Part shown: positions 24,201 to 36,290 of the stretch, piece after piece
Layout of the letters: the number at the start of each line of letters is the position of its first letter
How positions within the stretch are numbered: position 1 is the stretch's first letter
Assembly (NCBI GenBank): GCA_000507305.1
Contig: DF239139.1
Span: 63,413 to 127,412, forward strand
Reading direction: 5' to 3'
Source of the DNA: Breviolum minutum Mf 1.05b.01
Taxonomy: Eukaryota; Sar; Dinophyceae; Suessiales; Symbiodiniaceae
Length of the DNA stretch: 64,000 bases
Notes under the pieces: model-generated
What the model saw: the letters and a program-made list of their open reading frames with translations, nothing else
What the model was told of the DNA's origin: nothing
Database searches by the model: none
Program-made: the position numbers and the translations under genes

Positions 24201-24810
24201 TGCATTAGTCTCTGTCTCAGCGATAAAGCGACACAGTCTACCAAAGGCTGTTATTTGCAATCCTAGTTTCTTGGACTTGTTTTGATCTTAAACATACAGT
24301 AACACTTGGAGAATGTAGCATTCGCTCGTCATATCTTGAGACCTGCCCCACCCTTAGTCTCAACTTTGCCACCTTACCGTGACCGTGTGGTCTATTGCAG
24401 CATCACCTCAGGCTTTGCAATTCACTCGTACCACGGTTACCATCCAGGAAAAAAGGGTCACCTTGATGGTATGATAATTGTAGAAAATGGCGCAACTATG
24501 TTTGAGATTGGTTTGACTCACTCAACAATTCCTATTGTAATCATAGATTCATGAAGAAGTGCTATGCAACTGCTGATGAATCCAATGGTTTGGAGCAAGT
24601 TGTTCTTCCAGGAGTTCAAACTGAAGCTGACGAGATCTCACAACTCCATAGGCTCAGTGCCGTTGTTCTATTTTTGTGGAAGAGCCAAGGTTCATGTTTC
24701 AATGTTCAAAACACAGTCTGGTCGCACGTTTGGTAGGATATGGTGGGGTGTATGCGGTATATGATGGTACAGGCAAGGTAATGAACACTCATACCGAATC
24801 ATGCCCCAAT

Positions 24811-27800
24811 TTAAAGGTCCAGCCAGGTGGCTACATTCTTGTAGCCCAGCTTTTGCAACATGGGACGACAAAGTGATTCATTGAATCCTTGAGGTCCACA
24901 AACGAAAATCACCACATCATCTGCAGGTGCTGGCCTTGGGAAGTGACCAAAACAGCAAAAATCTCGGTTGCTGTATGTTTCTGTTGATCTTTGGGAAAGT
25001 TATACAAGAAATAGGTGACTCAACGTGGAGATCTTGGGCCGACACCCTGATTGGTTTCAGGCAAAATAGAAACAGAAGCGATTTGCATTACCAGCAACCT
25101 TGCCCCAAAGCTACTGCCCCCAACCCCCCCATTGTGATGGTGTACTACGACTACTACTAGTACTCTGTGTGTGCGTAGGCGACCATAGCGTTTGGAGGGG
25201 GAACCTTCAAAGAATCGAAGCTTCTCAGCAGTTCTGCCACTTTCTGCGACTAAATGCTGCCGTAGAACAAGGACTGCTGCACCATTTCGACAGTCAATTT
25301 GCCAATCCAGGACTTTCCCGCGCCTGACAGTCCAGAGATGTAAAGCGTTGCGAAAAGTTCAACATATCTTTTCGTATCTACAAAAAGACAAACCTTGCCA
25401 TCATTATCCTTTTCGCATCTATTTGGAAGAGTCCATAAACGAAGCAGCTGGGGACATTGTTGGTGGTTGCATCCTGTGCCCGTATGGTGGTGTTCTTCTG
25501 TGAATCGATTCACCCCATAGAAAAGGACACGTATACCAGTACATTGACCGACCATCCATGTCTTGTGCTATATTTCACATCTCCATAAAATCCTCCTTCT
25601 GTCATGTCACTCACTCGCGGCTTCTCTGGCCTGAAACTTCCACTTTGGTTGTATCCGACGTGACCACATGGGACACGCGAATGGGTGTCACATCACTAGA
25701 GCCTTTGGAGGGCTGGTACCATGATGGAGGTAAGGCCTCTGACGCCTTGCGAGTGACGTGAAGCACTGCGAACTCGTCCATCCTGGCAAGATTTTTTCAG
25801 ATCTCTACAAAGTCAAATGATTCGTGCAAAAATATGATGTACACATGATGTACACTGATATCGAGAATGATGATATCAATGATATCACGTGATGTAGATA
25901 TATACATATATATATATATGTAGATATCATATCCGATATCTTATCCATTCTTATCCATCGTAATACATAACATAACATCATAGGGTGTTGCCAGTTGCAT
26001 TTAAGAACCAGGTTGACATCATCGACATCGATAAATACACACCTGTTGAATGTGATGTTTTCCTGTCTCGCCTTACAGTAGTTTCACCCAGGATTCTTTG
26101 GTCACGATCACGGATGTCCCGGCGACCTTCCTGCGCAAACAAGATCATGGATGAAGGTTGAAAGAGTCAAGACTTGTTGGCGTGTCAAAAGTTCAACCTG
26201 GTTGCGGTTAAAGAAACCAACCCCAAATTCAGATAGTATCATATATAAAAACTGTACGAACATGTGCACTGATGTACACCAATGACACTTAGGTATGCGG
26301 ATGTGCCTGCCAAATATCTTGCAATGTGCTGAGGACTGGAGTGATGCCGGAGCCACCAGCAAGGGCACCGCAGGCACGAGCTGTTATCGTATTCTTGCCG
26401 ACTAAGAACTTGCTTTGGCCAAAATAGAGCCTAGAATGATGGTGGAAAAGGCAATTGCTTGTGCAAGGAAACACCTGTGAATACATGATTGCACGTCAAG
26501 CTTCACCCACAATGTGACTTCTGTTTTGGCTGTTATGCAAGGAAACACATCTTTGACTCCTAGTATGAATAGTTCTTAAGCTGGTTCCAGTAATGGATGG
26601 CCGCAGGAAACAACGAAATATTCAAGCAAATTCATGATCAACCTGCTGAGACATTGCAAGAAATCAACACTGTTCGCCGCACCTTTCCATCGCTGGAGAG
26701 TGCAATCAAACAGTCAAGAACCCGGTGAACAGAACATGGAAGTAAATCTCACAGGAACTCACATGAAAAATTCCGGACTCCCATAAGGGCTTCTGATACT
26801 CCCTACCACTGCGGTCAAAAAAGTATGAAGCCACCAGAACTCACCACTGCTCACTGCTGATGGTGTATTAACCAAGGAACTGATGTCCATGAGGCCCTGT
26901 CAGTGACATTTTCTGCCCAATTTTGAGCTCATCGATCAAGAAAGTGCTTGCACGACCTGCCATGTGACATTGGGGAGGTCTATGAGAAGCTACAAAAATC
27001 ACAAAACTGCCGATTTTCTGCGAGAAAAAATCACAGTAGAAAGAACAACGATTTGACAGAACGATAGAACTGATTGACAGAAGGATCATCACGCATCAAA
27101 CATGACTTTTGATTATATAGGTGTATTTACAGGCAATGACAATAACATCAGTTTTCATAAAACTGTGGGAACATGTGGGAACCATATGCCTCCATCAGGA
27201 AAGCCACGATCCGCATCCTTAGGATAGAGACCTTAGCCAGGCATCTCTTTCGGGTCTGGCAATTTTGTTTTAGACTGTCTTAAAGTTGGCCAAAACTTAC
27301 AAATGATTTCAGGAGAACATCAACATATACATGAGCAAATGATCAAAACATGTCAAAACAATCACAATTGGTCATTATGATCTACATACTCCCAAGTTCT
27401 CTTCTTCCTTGTCCCTCAAATTCAATGGGAACATCAGGAAACCAGCGAAAAACAAACATGAACAACTACAAACAGCTATATACGGAGCAACAAAAGAAGA
27501 TAAATCCCTGGGTCTGTCCAAGTAACGAATCATCAGATCCATGGTGGGCGACGTAGTCGCAGAGACTGGGGTGTAGGATCTGCTCAACTCTTCCACTGGC
27601 TCCTTGGCAAGCAATCTGAGTTCGTTGTCTGTCAGCTGATACGGGGAGCAAATATGTGAAAACATGGGATTACTTTCACACCTTGTGTAAACCACCCCTG
27701 TCCTCCAGATTCATATGCGTATTCCACGTCGGCTGATCTTTCGAGATGTTGGGGACGTGGACCTTTACATGCTGCCCTGGGTTGATGCCCGCAGTGTATC

Positions 27801-30800
27801 CTGCAGGCACCTCAAACTTCAGCAAGTAGAAAGCACCGTTCACCTGACCATGAGTTCTGCAGTGGAAGCAATTTGGGTTTCCAAAGTGCAACGTACATGG
27901 CCATCAACGACTACAAAGAAGACGATGACCAATACCACCACAACCACAACAAAGAACAACAGCGACCACTACAATGTCGACGAAGGATGACGAAGGCTAC
28001 TTCTGCCTTCCTAGGGGATGATGATGATGACACGGACACAAACGACTATGAGAATGCCGCCGACACATGACTAATCAAACGTCAATCTAACCATGGTGCA
28101 GCAATGCAGTATACCAAAAACTCACTTCCAACTAATTGGATCCCAAGTCTTGGGTAGCAAAATCAACATCCCAAACCATGCTTGTTTCCAGATATCCCAG
28201 TGCTGGCCTTCTCCTTGGCCACCAACTTCAATGGCTTTCTCCGTGCTTCCAAAAAACGTCGAGCGCGAGTTTCAGTCGCGAAGCCCATGAAGATCTGGCT
28301 GCATTCCGGCGACCCAAAATGCAAAAGATCGCAACATCTTGCAACAATTGATTGCAAGTAAAACATCTTCACACATCAAGAATAACTGCCAATATGAGTA
28401 GGAGTGAGTCATAGGACTACCCCAAAATGCCAAAAATACTGTAATTCTGTCTTCGTGCCTTCTGAATGGTCATACAGATCAGCCACGTCGCCAGCATCAC
28501 CGGAATGTCAAGCAGCTTAGCGTTGCAGGCAGGGCTTGGCTGATGGCGAGGCTACCATAAATAAAAACAAAGCTAGCAGCTAGAGCAAACATGCAAAGAA
28601 TGAATGAAACGTGCATAAACATGGAAAACGCAAGCAAAGAGATGGAGGGAAAAGTGAGCAAACACTGCACCAAACGACTCACCGACTCCGCAGCCGTGGC
28701 ACTGGGTTGTGCGGAAGAACGTGGAAGTACATGAGCAACTGTGGTACTAAAGGTCCCAACCACAAGGCGTATTTGGAGAGGCCGTTGGAGCGGAAGAAGT
28801 ACAAGAGAATCCAAACAGCCTGAAGCCACTGGCAGCTGATCTGAGCAAACTTCATTTTAAGGCCCATGCTAGAAATTTTTGTACAAGGAGGTCGTTCTGC
28901 CACAAAATGAAAACAAAAAAATAGCGTTTGACTTTGACAAAACTAGTGGGTTTCCACTTGTCCCGATACTTCCACTTCTCTGTACATGCCTTTCCTCTGC
29001 TGGTTTCATTTGATGCAACGGAGACAACCAACCCAATCTACTTCGAGTGGCCCAGCTTGCAATGATGTCCGGGACTTTGCATTCCAAAATCAACCAAACC
29101 ACCATCCACAAACTCCAAAGGTATCCTTGGGCTAGCAGCTAATGCTATGCTAATGCTTCTGTTACGGATCAATACCAGGAACAACTACGTATATGTAATA
29201 TGCGATGTTTGATGATGTTTGTTGGCTTTCGGGATTGAACATGGCGGACAGGAATGGATGCCTGTTGCTTTCTTGTGCATCATCAATCAATCGTATTCTG
29301 GTGATCACGACAAGGAAAGGTCTGCAGGACATGATTACTATCTGCGATGAGTGTGAATCTGTCCATACGATAGACGATAAAAAACAATATCTCGTCCATG
29401 CTAGTGCCAAGATTTCCCAAGTCCCAAACCACAACCACAGCATCATGCTTCATCCCATTCTCTTCAATCAATTCCGGGCCAAAGGGCCAACCACTGACCT
29501 AAAAGAGCTACGCAAAAATGTTAAAGAGAGACCTAAGCTATGAAATCGCCAAGTTGCCAGCATGAAATCCTTTGGTGGTGATGATGCCCTTCCTGACCAA
29601 GGTCATCAAAAAGGAAGCAAACTGAAATGGAAAGATCACCTTGGTGTCGTCAGCCGGAACCGACCCGAGTTTGGGGGTTTTGGGAGTGGATACCCGAGTA
29701 TTTGTTAGTGACCAAGGGGGTTTGAAAGAACGACCCAACACGAAAAAAACATACAGAAACTTTTTACATCTTCCAACTGACCTGAACTCCCCAAATCATG
29801 GGAAAATCATTCAAGAGAATCCTTTCTGTCTCCATGGCATAACCTTTTAAATTCACCGAAAACATGTTTTTCCTCGTTCGTAGAGGTGTATATATCTGGA
29901 TTCAAGTCCAATACCCAACGAAGGCTCAAAGTAACATGTCATTTCACATCGTTTCATTATAAGAATTCCATGCCTACCTGCTAGCTTCAGTGGGAAAGCA
30001 TGCCACCAAAATACCATGTACTTCGCGAAAAGACTCTCACCAGTCATAATCAGCAACGTGCTTGCCTGTCAACTGGTCGGTCTGTCTGCGTATGATCTGT
30101 CAGCTTCAAGTGTCAACAAAATAAGATAAATAAGGTTTAATTTCAGGGGTTGGCTGTTGCTGTGGCCGGTTGCTGCTTGGCTATGGGCATATGTCCAGTA
30201 GTTACACCCTGTGAGTGGGTGGATGGAAAGCAGGCAAAAACTCAAAATTTTGGCAGTCCTGACTGAGGACCTGGAGGGAATCAAACGGTGACCACACAGG
30301 AATTACTTAGTGGTAAAGAATACTGCCCGCTTGAAGCCATTTTGGTGCACCCCTTCCCCACAACCACTCTATAAATCTCACTTCATTCGCATGGCTGGAA
30401 AGAGCCTTAGCCTCCCGGCTGTGTTATCGTTCGTTAACAAAGGAATCTATCCATCCAGTGAAATGAATTCCCACAATCAGATGCCGTGAATGTGGAGAGC
30501 CGTGTTCGGCCAGCACAGTAAAGTGAAAATACATTTTATTTTCTTCTCTCCGAAGGTCGGCAACATTAAATCAGCCGAAGCATAGTAACTTCATCGTCCC
30601 TTCTAATGTAAAGCATTCAAAGCCACTCAGGAATAAATTCCAAAGACCCAAACGCTCCAAATCTAAACCCCCAAGTCGTCCTGGAATTGGGCAATGGTGT
30701 AGTACCACTTGATTGCTTTTTCCAACCAAATGGGACAGCCATCCCAAAAGGGCCATGAGGCAGTCAAGCTTGTATGTTTGTCCTGTCAAGGGTGTCCATG

Positions 30801-33800
30801 ATTCAATCTTTGGCGGGCGAAAAAACTTAAGGCACCACAATGAAGGCACATGTGGCAAATGTTGGGTATTCCAATCATCAATTTTGGGGATCAATCTTTT
30901 GGAGCCACATCCATGTTGATCATCCATCAAAACCTGCGATGGTTGATTTTTTATGTCAGCTGTCATGAGATGCCAAAACCCTCTAAAGCGATAGGAATCC
31001 TCAAAAGCGGTAGGGCGGTAGCTGTCTTTCATTCAAATGAGATGTTAACATCCATCTCAGCTGTACATTTAAGCGACGTCCCCTTATGCCCAAAACCCGA
31101 AAATTGAAAATAAAGCGATAACAATCCTCACTCATGCCGCGCTATGTTTCGAAACATGAAGTGCCCACGTGAAACATGACCTATATGCATAATATTGTAA
31201 CGCTTTCATGAATCATGCATCTAGTCAAAGATCTTCAAAGGAAAACATGAAAGGCCATGGAATCAACTAAGTGAGAGGACAAGCATCACACATTATTTCT
31301 GAGAAGCCTTAAGAAGGACAAACAGTGAAGCCTGAAGGCAAAAAGGAGATCTGCCATAAGTCACGGAAATATTGAGGGAAGAGAGCTTCGGGAAAAGCTT
31401 GACTTCAGCTGGTGGACAAGTCAAGGTCCTCTCGAATGTGGGCAGTGATAATATCCACCGAATAAAGTTGACCGTAAAGCACCTGTAGCCACCCGGCCAT
31501 CAAAGCCAAAAGATATCCAAGACGGTCAAGCCAAGTATGATGCTAAAACATACATCAAGACGCTAATCAGGCATCAAGGTGGTGGTGTATCTGAGATACA
31601 TGCGAAAGCCATAAACCAAATGTTGGCTGGGGATGAAGCGGCTTTCAAACAGGAGTTCATATCAGTTCACTTGTTCACCTGCCTGTATGATCTCTGCTAC
31701 GCTTTCCAATTACTACCCAAGAAACCAGTATTGGATTTTGAAATGAAATGTTATCCTTGATGATAAGCAAAAAAAGTTTCCCAAGTACTCCCCATTTCCA
31801 CCCACTTCCCCACTATGTTTCCAAAAACAAGGCTCTGCAAACATGGAAAAGTCTAGCACTGTCGAAGCAAGCTGATTGCTGTAGTTCACGTAGCGCAAGT
31901 AGCCCCAGCAAATTGTGAATCCCAAGACATGCCTCAACTCTTTTCAGGCCTATCAGATTAGACTAAAATCCAATCATCTAATCACTGAAATGTCGTTGCC
32001 AAAACTGTCACCACTTCGAAAAAGAACATGTGAAGCAATAGTGTACACAGTTGTTTGTTCAGGATGCTAGTACCCTCAATGTTTTTGCCAAAAAATCAAC
32101 AACTGGCCGTTGTTGAAACCATCAAACTGCATCAACGGCCGCCAAAAAAGAACTGTCTCTTCTCCCGAGACACCTCAAAACAAAAATGAAATTGTGTGCT
32201 CGCCACTCTTGCCAAATCATTGGACTTCCCAACAAACGTGCCCGGGGCACCTGACAATAAAGGCAAACTTTTTAGTGGCACCAATGCAGGGTTGATCAGG
32301 TCACGTGCATCATACGGAGAATCAACTTAAAAAGGACATGAACTCAAAAAACGAACAACATCTACAAATGCCTTTCCTGGAAGAAATCTCTGCATGGATA
32401 AAAAACAAATGACTCTCGTCACGACTCCTAAACTTAATCTCCATCCCATTGTCCGGGGATGCAGCAATTGGCACCTCAAAGAAAAAAGATGTGGACTGGA
32501 GCACAATTGTCAACCAACAAAGCCCCAAATCCAAAAAGTTACTTTGGAAGCCACCGTCCTGCCGAGTTTGAGTCAACTGATGTTGGGGTCAAACCTACGG
32601 GTCAAAGATCAATTTATGTTGTCAACAAAAACTTGGTCTTGGGCATCGTCAAAGGCACTTCGGAAATCATCATCAATTTTGGATTTGATCAACTTGACAC
32701 CTTTTTTAAACAGCTATAGATTAAAATAGCAGGGTCCGATGGGTTGAACATTCCTTCAGCTGACTCCTCCAAACTCCCAGAAATCTCTCCATGTTTTTGG
32801 AACCGCCCATCCCGGTCCCACTGGAGAGAGAGCTTCGTGTAAATCCGGTAGGAAACATGCAGCAAAATACTGAAGCCCAACCTGGGCTTCTCTGCAGTTC
32901 GACAGCTGGTTGGACCACGAAGCAAATGGCATGGCTTTCAAAGTAGCATGAATTCAAATTGAAGTTCCCGTATAACTTATAACTAACAACTATAGAAAGA
33001 CTATGATAAAGAAATATGAAGAAATTATACAAACACATCAATCCTGTTTGCTTGTCAAATCCTGGATGAACAGCCACTTTTGGTTTTGACCTTTGTTCAA
33101 TGTTCACCAATCAATCCTACTTCTTTGCAGTTGCAAGTGCACATCACACATCCGTACAAATCCAAGAAACAGTTTGTGAATATTGAAGCCGTCCTCTCTG
33201 GTGAAAAGCCGACCCAAAATACTTGTCCCAGCAGTTGATTGCAAGGACGAATTGCCGTCCACGAGCACTCCGATGGCTTTCTCTTGAAGCATCTTTCCTG
33301 AAGCGTTGAACCACGTTGAACTGGAAGAATCGCTATCTTCGAAATCACAATTCCTTTCTGCAGATTTTGTCCCCAGCCGCAACCAATCAAAAGTGCCGGA
33401 CAGCTGAAAGCCTTTCCCCATTCTCAGTCTTGCTGTAGTTTTGATAATTTCAAGATGGAAATGGGAACGTGCCGCAGCAAGTGCACCGGCTGCATGTCAA
33501 AAAAATCTATAGTTGAAGTTGTCTCCACATTTTATCCACATCCACAGGTGCAAAACAAGGTACGGGCAAAGTCGGAATGGCCGACCTCCTCAAAAGCTTC
33601 AGCTGCTTCTTGGCCACCATACTGTAACAGCACCTTCCAGCAATCATAGATAATGATGTAGCGCTAATGATATGCAATCGGAAACACCCACTATCATATC
33701 CATGAAGTCCAGAAACAGTAGTAAAGAAGATATTTAAAGAATTGGCACCAAAAAACATCAAATCAAACCTACAACAACATTATAGTTGTCTTGTTGTGTG

Positions 33801-35450
33801 CATATGTATATATATATATATATGCGGCATGTGCTGACTCCATCTTAAGAATATAGTGATAATAACTAATACAAGTAACTCATGACCATCATCATATTCA
33901 CCACCACTGCCACCAACCCACCATCACCAACAACAGCAACAGCAACAGCAACGGCAACAACAACAACAAAAAAACAACAACCATGCATGATGAAAATGAA
34001 ACAGATCGAATCATGACTTATACATCTTTTCCATCCACACTTAAACATTCATGTATGGCATGTCACCAGGAACCAATTTCCCATCGAGCTCTGAAATCCA
34101 CCTTGCCTCATTACCCCCGGGATGGAGCATCAAAAAGTCTGTGACATCGCACACCTAGGCAAATAATGACTGTTGGCATTACGCTATACATAGTATAGGA
34201 TATATGATACAGTATACATCATATATCGTATAATGTATAGCTATATTTTCAACCATAGCCATGGGCCAAGGGTTTACTGTGCAGCACGGCTACTTGAGTC
34301 ATGTCGGCTTTGGAACTGTTTCACTTGCATGTTTTGTACCATCACATGGCGCTTCAAACACTTGTGGAGCAGCTCGGCTTTCGAGATTCGTCAAGGGACT
34401 ACACCTCCGATGGAGAGCCACAAAGAAGATGTGGTGCTATGTTCACTCAACTCCTGTTGCGTGATCTTCAGACTCGTTTGTGGCCTGGTCCTGAGATCCC
34501 ATAGCCATTGCTTTTCTCTGGCTCTGCAATGCAAAGGGGTGGCAAGTGTCTTGAATGGAAGCAAACTAAGAAGCAGCACAAGTTGCTGCTGTCAGCCATT
34601 TTGTTTCATAATTAGGTTTCATTCCAATGATCATCCTTGAAAGGCGCTCGTCAATTTCTGGTTTCCAGAACTGTGCAAGACTGCTGCCAAGTTTCTCAAA
34701 AGGCTGTGAGGACTTGGATCTCTTTTCAATATTCACCTCAGAAACTGACACGTACAAAATGGAAGTCCAAGGAAACCGAAAATAACCTCAGAGAAAAACA
34801 CTTCGAACCTGTTTAACATCTTGTCTTTGACAGCCAAAATGGCTTCTGCTTTTCTGTCAACACGATTCAAAATGTATAGAGACAAATCTGACTGCTCTGC
34901 AGTACACTGTACTGCAACTGTGTACTGCAATGAACCAAAGGTTCTGATTACATTTGTTTTGCCACAGTCCATGCTTTCCGATTTTTTTACCCCAAGAACG
35001 GAGATGCAAGACGCCATAGACCCAAGGAAGTGCGAACAGAACTTCGCCCATGATCCCCGTGGTTTTGAAATAATCCCATCATGCTCCGTGGGAATATTCA
35101 AAGCATACATTCAGCCAATGTATACTGTAATTAAATATACGATGCAAAGATACACAAAGCGCACCTGATTCTGCTATAATTAGCCATGGCCTGAGACTAA
35201 GACAACAAACGAACGCATGCTCAAAAGAGAACGCTAGCTGTGAATTTGCTTTGTTTACCTTCTTCGTGAAAACGCGGAAATACAAAACATCGGCGAATCG
35301 GCCGTGATTCATTGAGACCACGTGACCACGAGAAACGGCAAAATCGTCAGGATGATAAATCCGACAATCAATGTCTTCTGCCTGACCGTACGACAGGCAA
35401 CGGCTGCGCTGATCAATGATGTGCCATAATATATGTCTGGTCAAGGTCTG
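24811..35450 (-). CDS. Cytochrome b5 / membrane / NADH-cytochrome b5 reductase fusion
   Basis: Probably a membrane electron-transfer enzyme passing electrons from NAD(P)H through FAD to a b5 haem. Blocks in order: about 35440-35259 (DIDCRIYHPDDFAVSRGHVV, FTKK then GT donor); about 35060-34805; 34740-34570; 34154-34107 (VCDVTDFLMLHPGGNE, haem ligand); 33633 to about 33565 (LLQYGGQEAAEAFEEVGHSD, second haem ligand); about 33420-33170 (RLFTREDGFNIHK); about 32900-32790 (LGFSILLHVSYRIY); about 32530-32420 (FFFEVPIAASPD); about 30800-30655; about 30060-29995; about 29620-29545 (FASFLMTLVRKGIITTKGFH); about 28900-28680 and 28530-28440 (hydrophobic); about 27843-27720 (YLLKFEVPAGYTAGI, GQHVKVHVP); about 27650-27510 (RSYTPVS, FAD site); about 27000-26870 (AGRASTFLIDELKIGQ); about 26400-26285 (GALAGGSGITPVL, NAD site); about 24950-24811 (VIFVCGPQGFNESLC; ends NVATWLDL). 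The 34107/33633 junction is in frame with a GC donor. Whether everything above 34.2 kb belongs to it, and whether it is one gene, is inferred. Confidence 0.6.
31296..32950. repeat. Segmental duplication, copy 1 (uninterrupted)
   Basis: Collinear with 41484-47010 in blocks: 31301-31437 with 41484-41617; 31470-31950 with 44045-44535; 31950-32320 with 44535-44945; 32330-32620 with 46540-46770; 32655-32950 with 46771-47010. Identity by eye is high with small indels, for example GGACAAGTCAAGGTCCTCTC and AGTTACTTTGGAAGCCACCG are exact in both. In this copy the blocks are contiguous and overlap two exons (LGFSILLHVSYRIY and FFFEVPIAASP) plus an intron of the cytochrome b5 fusion gene. Confidence 0.85.
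33925..33990. repeat. CAA/CAACAG microsatellite
   Basis: About 60 bp of CAACAG/CAA units in an intron between the two haem-ligand exons of the cytochrome b5 fusion. Same composition as the larger tract at 6776-6955. Confidence 0.85.
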
Positions 35451-35459
35451 GTCAATGTT

Positions 35460-36290
35460 TCAAACTTATGGGACTTCGAAATTCCCGTCATTAAATGAAT
35501 TATGTACATGATAGACCAAGATTGTTTACATTGCCCATGTAGCAACCCAAACAACATCCTAAACCGGTGGATTCACTTCCTATAACGCTTCCTGTGCAAA
35601 GGGACAAGGGACCTCCAGAGCGACCGATCACGTCGAAGTATTGAGTTTGCGGAGATATAATTTACTATTCACAGTGTCACGTGAGTGGGTATGCATACTA
35701 CATTTGTGTACATTTACGCACAATACACCTCAGTGCTAAAAGGATCTAAAAGGTATTTAGCCAAGTCTATAGATATATATCACATTAAATGTATATCACT
35801 ATATGATAAATGACTCTGACCTGAAATGCACCAAATCTAGACCAAGCCGCTAGCCTAACGATGGAAAACTACATCGATGTGGATCCGATTCATAAACCAT
35901 CATAAAGCCAAGAAGGTTTCACCCGCCTCTGGTATTCCGAGGCAGCATAGCCATGATCATTCATTTGCAAGGACCTGATGTAGCATGCTGTAGCTGTAAA
36001 AAAAGGCGATGAAAACCTGAAAATGTTTCGGCGGAATTTAGAAACACATCATGTGATATCATGCTATTCCTAATTAACTTGTAACTTGTTCCTGTATGCT
36101 CCTTATTTGCGTGCAGCATGGTTGGGACTCTGGAATGACAACATACGGAAAATGCATCTTAAATCGACCAGAGAAACATTTGATTGTCTTTAACCTTATG
36201 GAGCAACACAGTGTGCGCATAAAATTCCTCCACATTTACAACAATAAGATTCAATATGATACAATACAAGGCACAATTACATGCCCGTTG
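35460..36290. other. Stretch without a supported gene
   Basis: AT-rich sequence between the highest exon assigned to the cytochrome b5 fusion and the lowest exon of the next cluster. Overlapping ORFs occur on both strands with no family signature. The 5' end or upstream exons of the fusion gene could lie here. Confidence 0.35.

Noticed and set aside
25190..25380. Walker-A-like GLSGAGKS in a minus frame near 25.3 kb
   Set aside because: The frame is short and stops soon after. It lies inside the NADH-cytochrome b5 reductase gene, where no P-loop is expected, and an alternative frame is open over a longer stretch. Probably coincidence.
34831..34845. AGCCAAAATGGCT, resembling the inner part of the spliced leader
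   Set aside because: It is a palindromic word inside a coding block (KAEAILAVKD) of the cytochrome b5 fusion region, and the match does not extend to the leader's 3' end.
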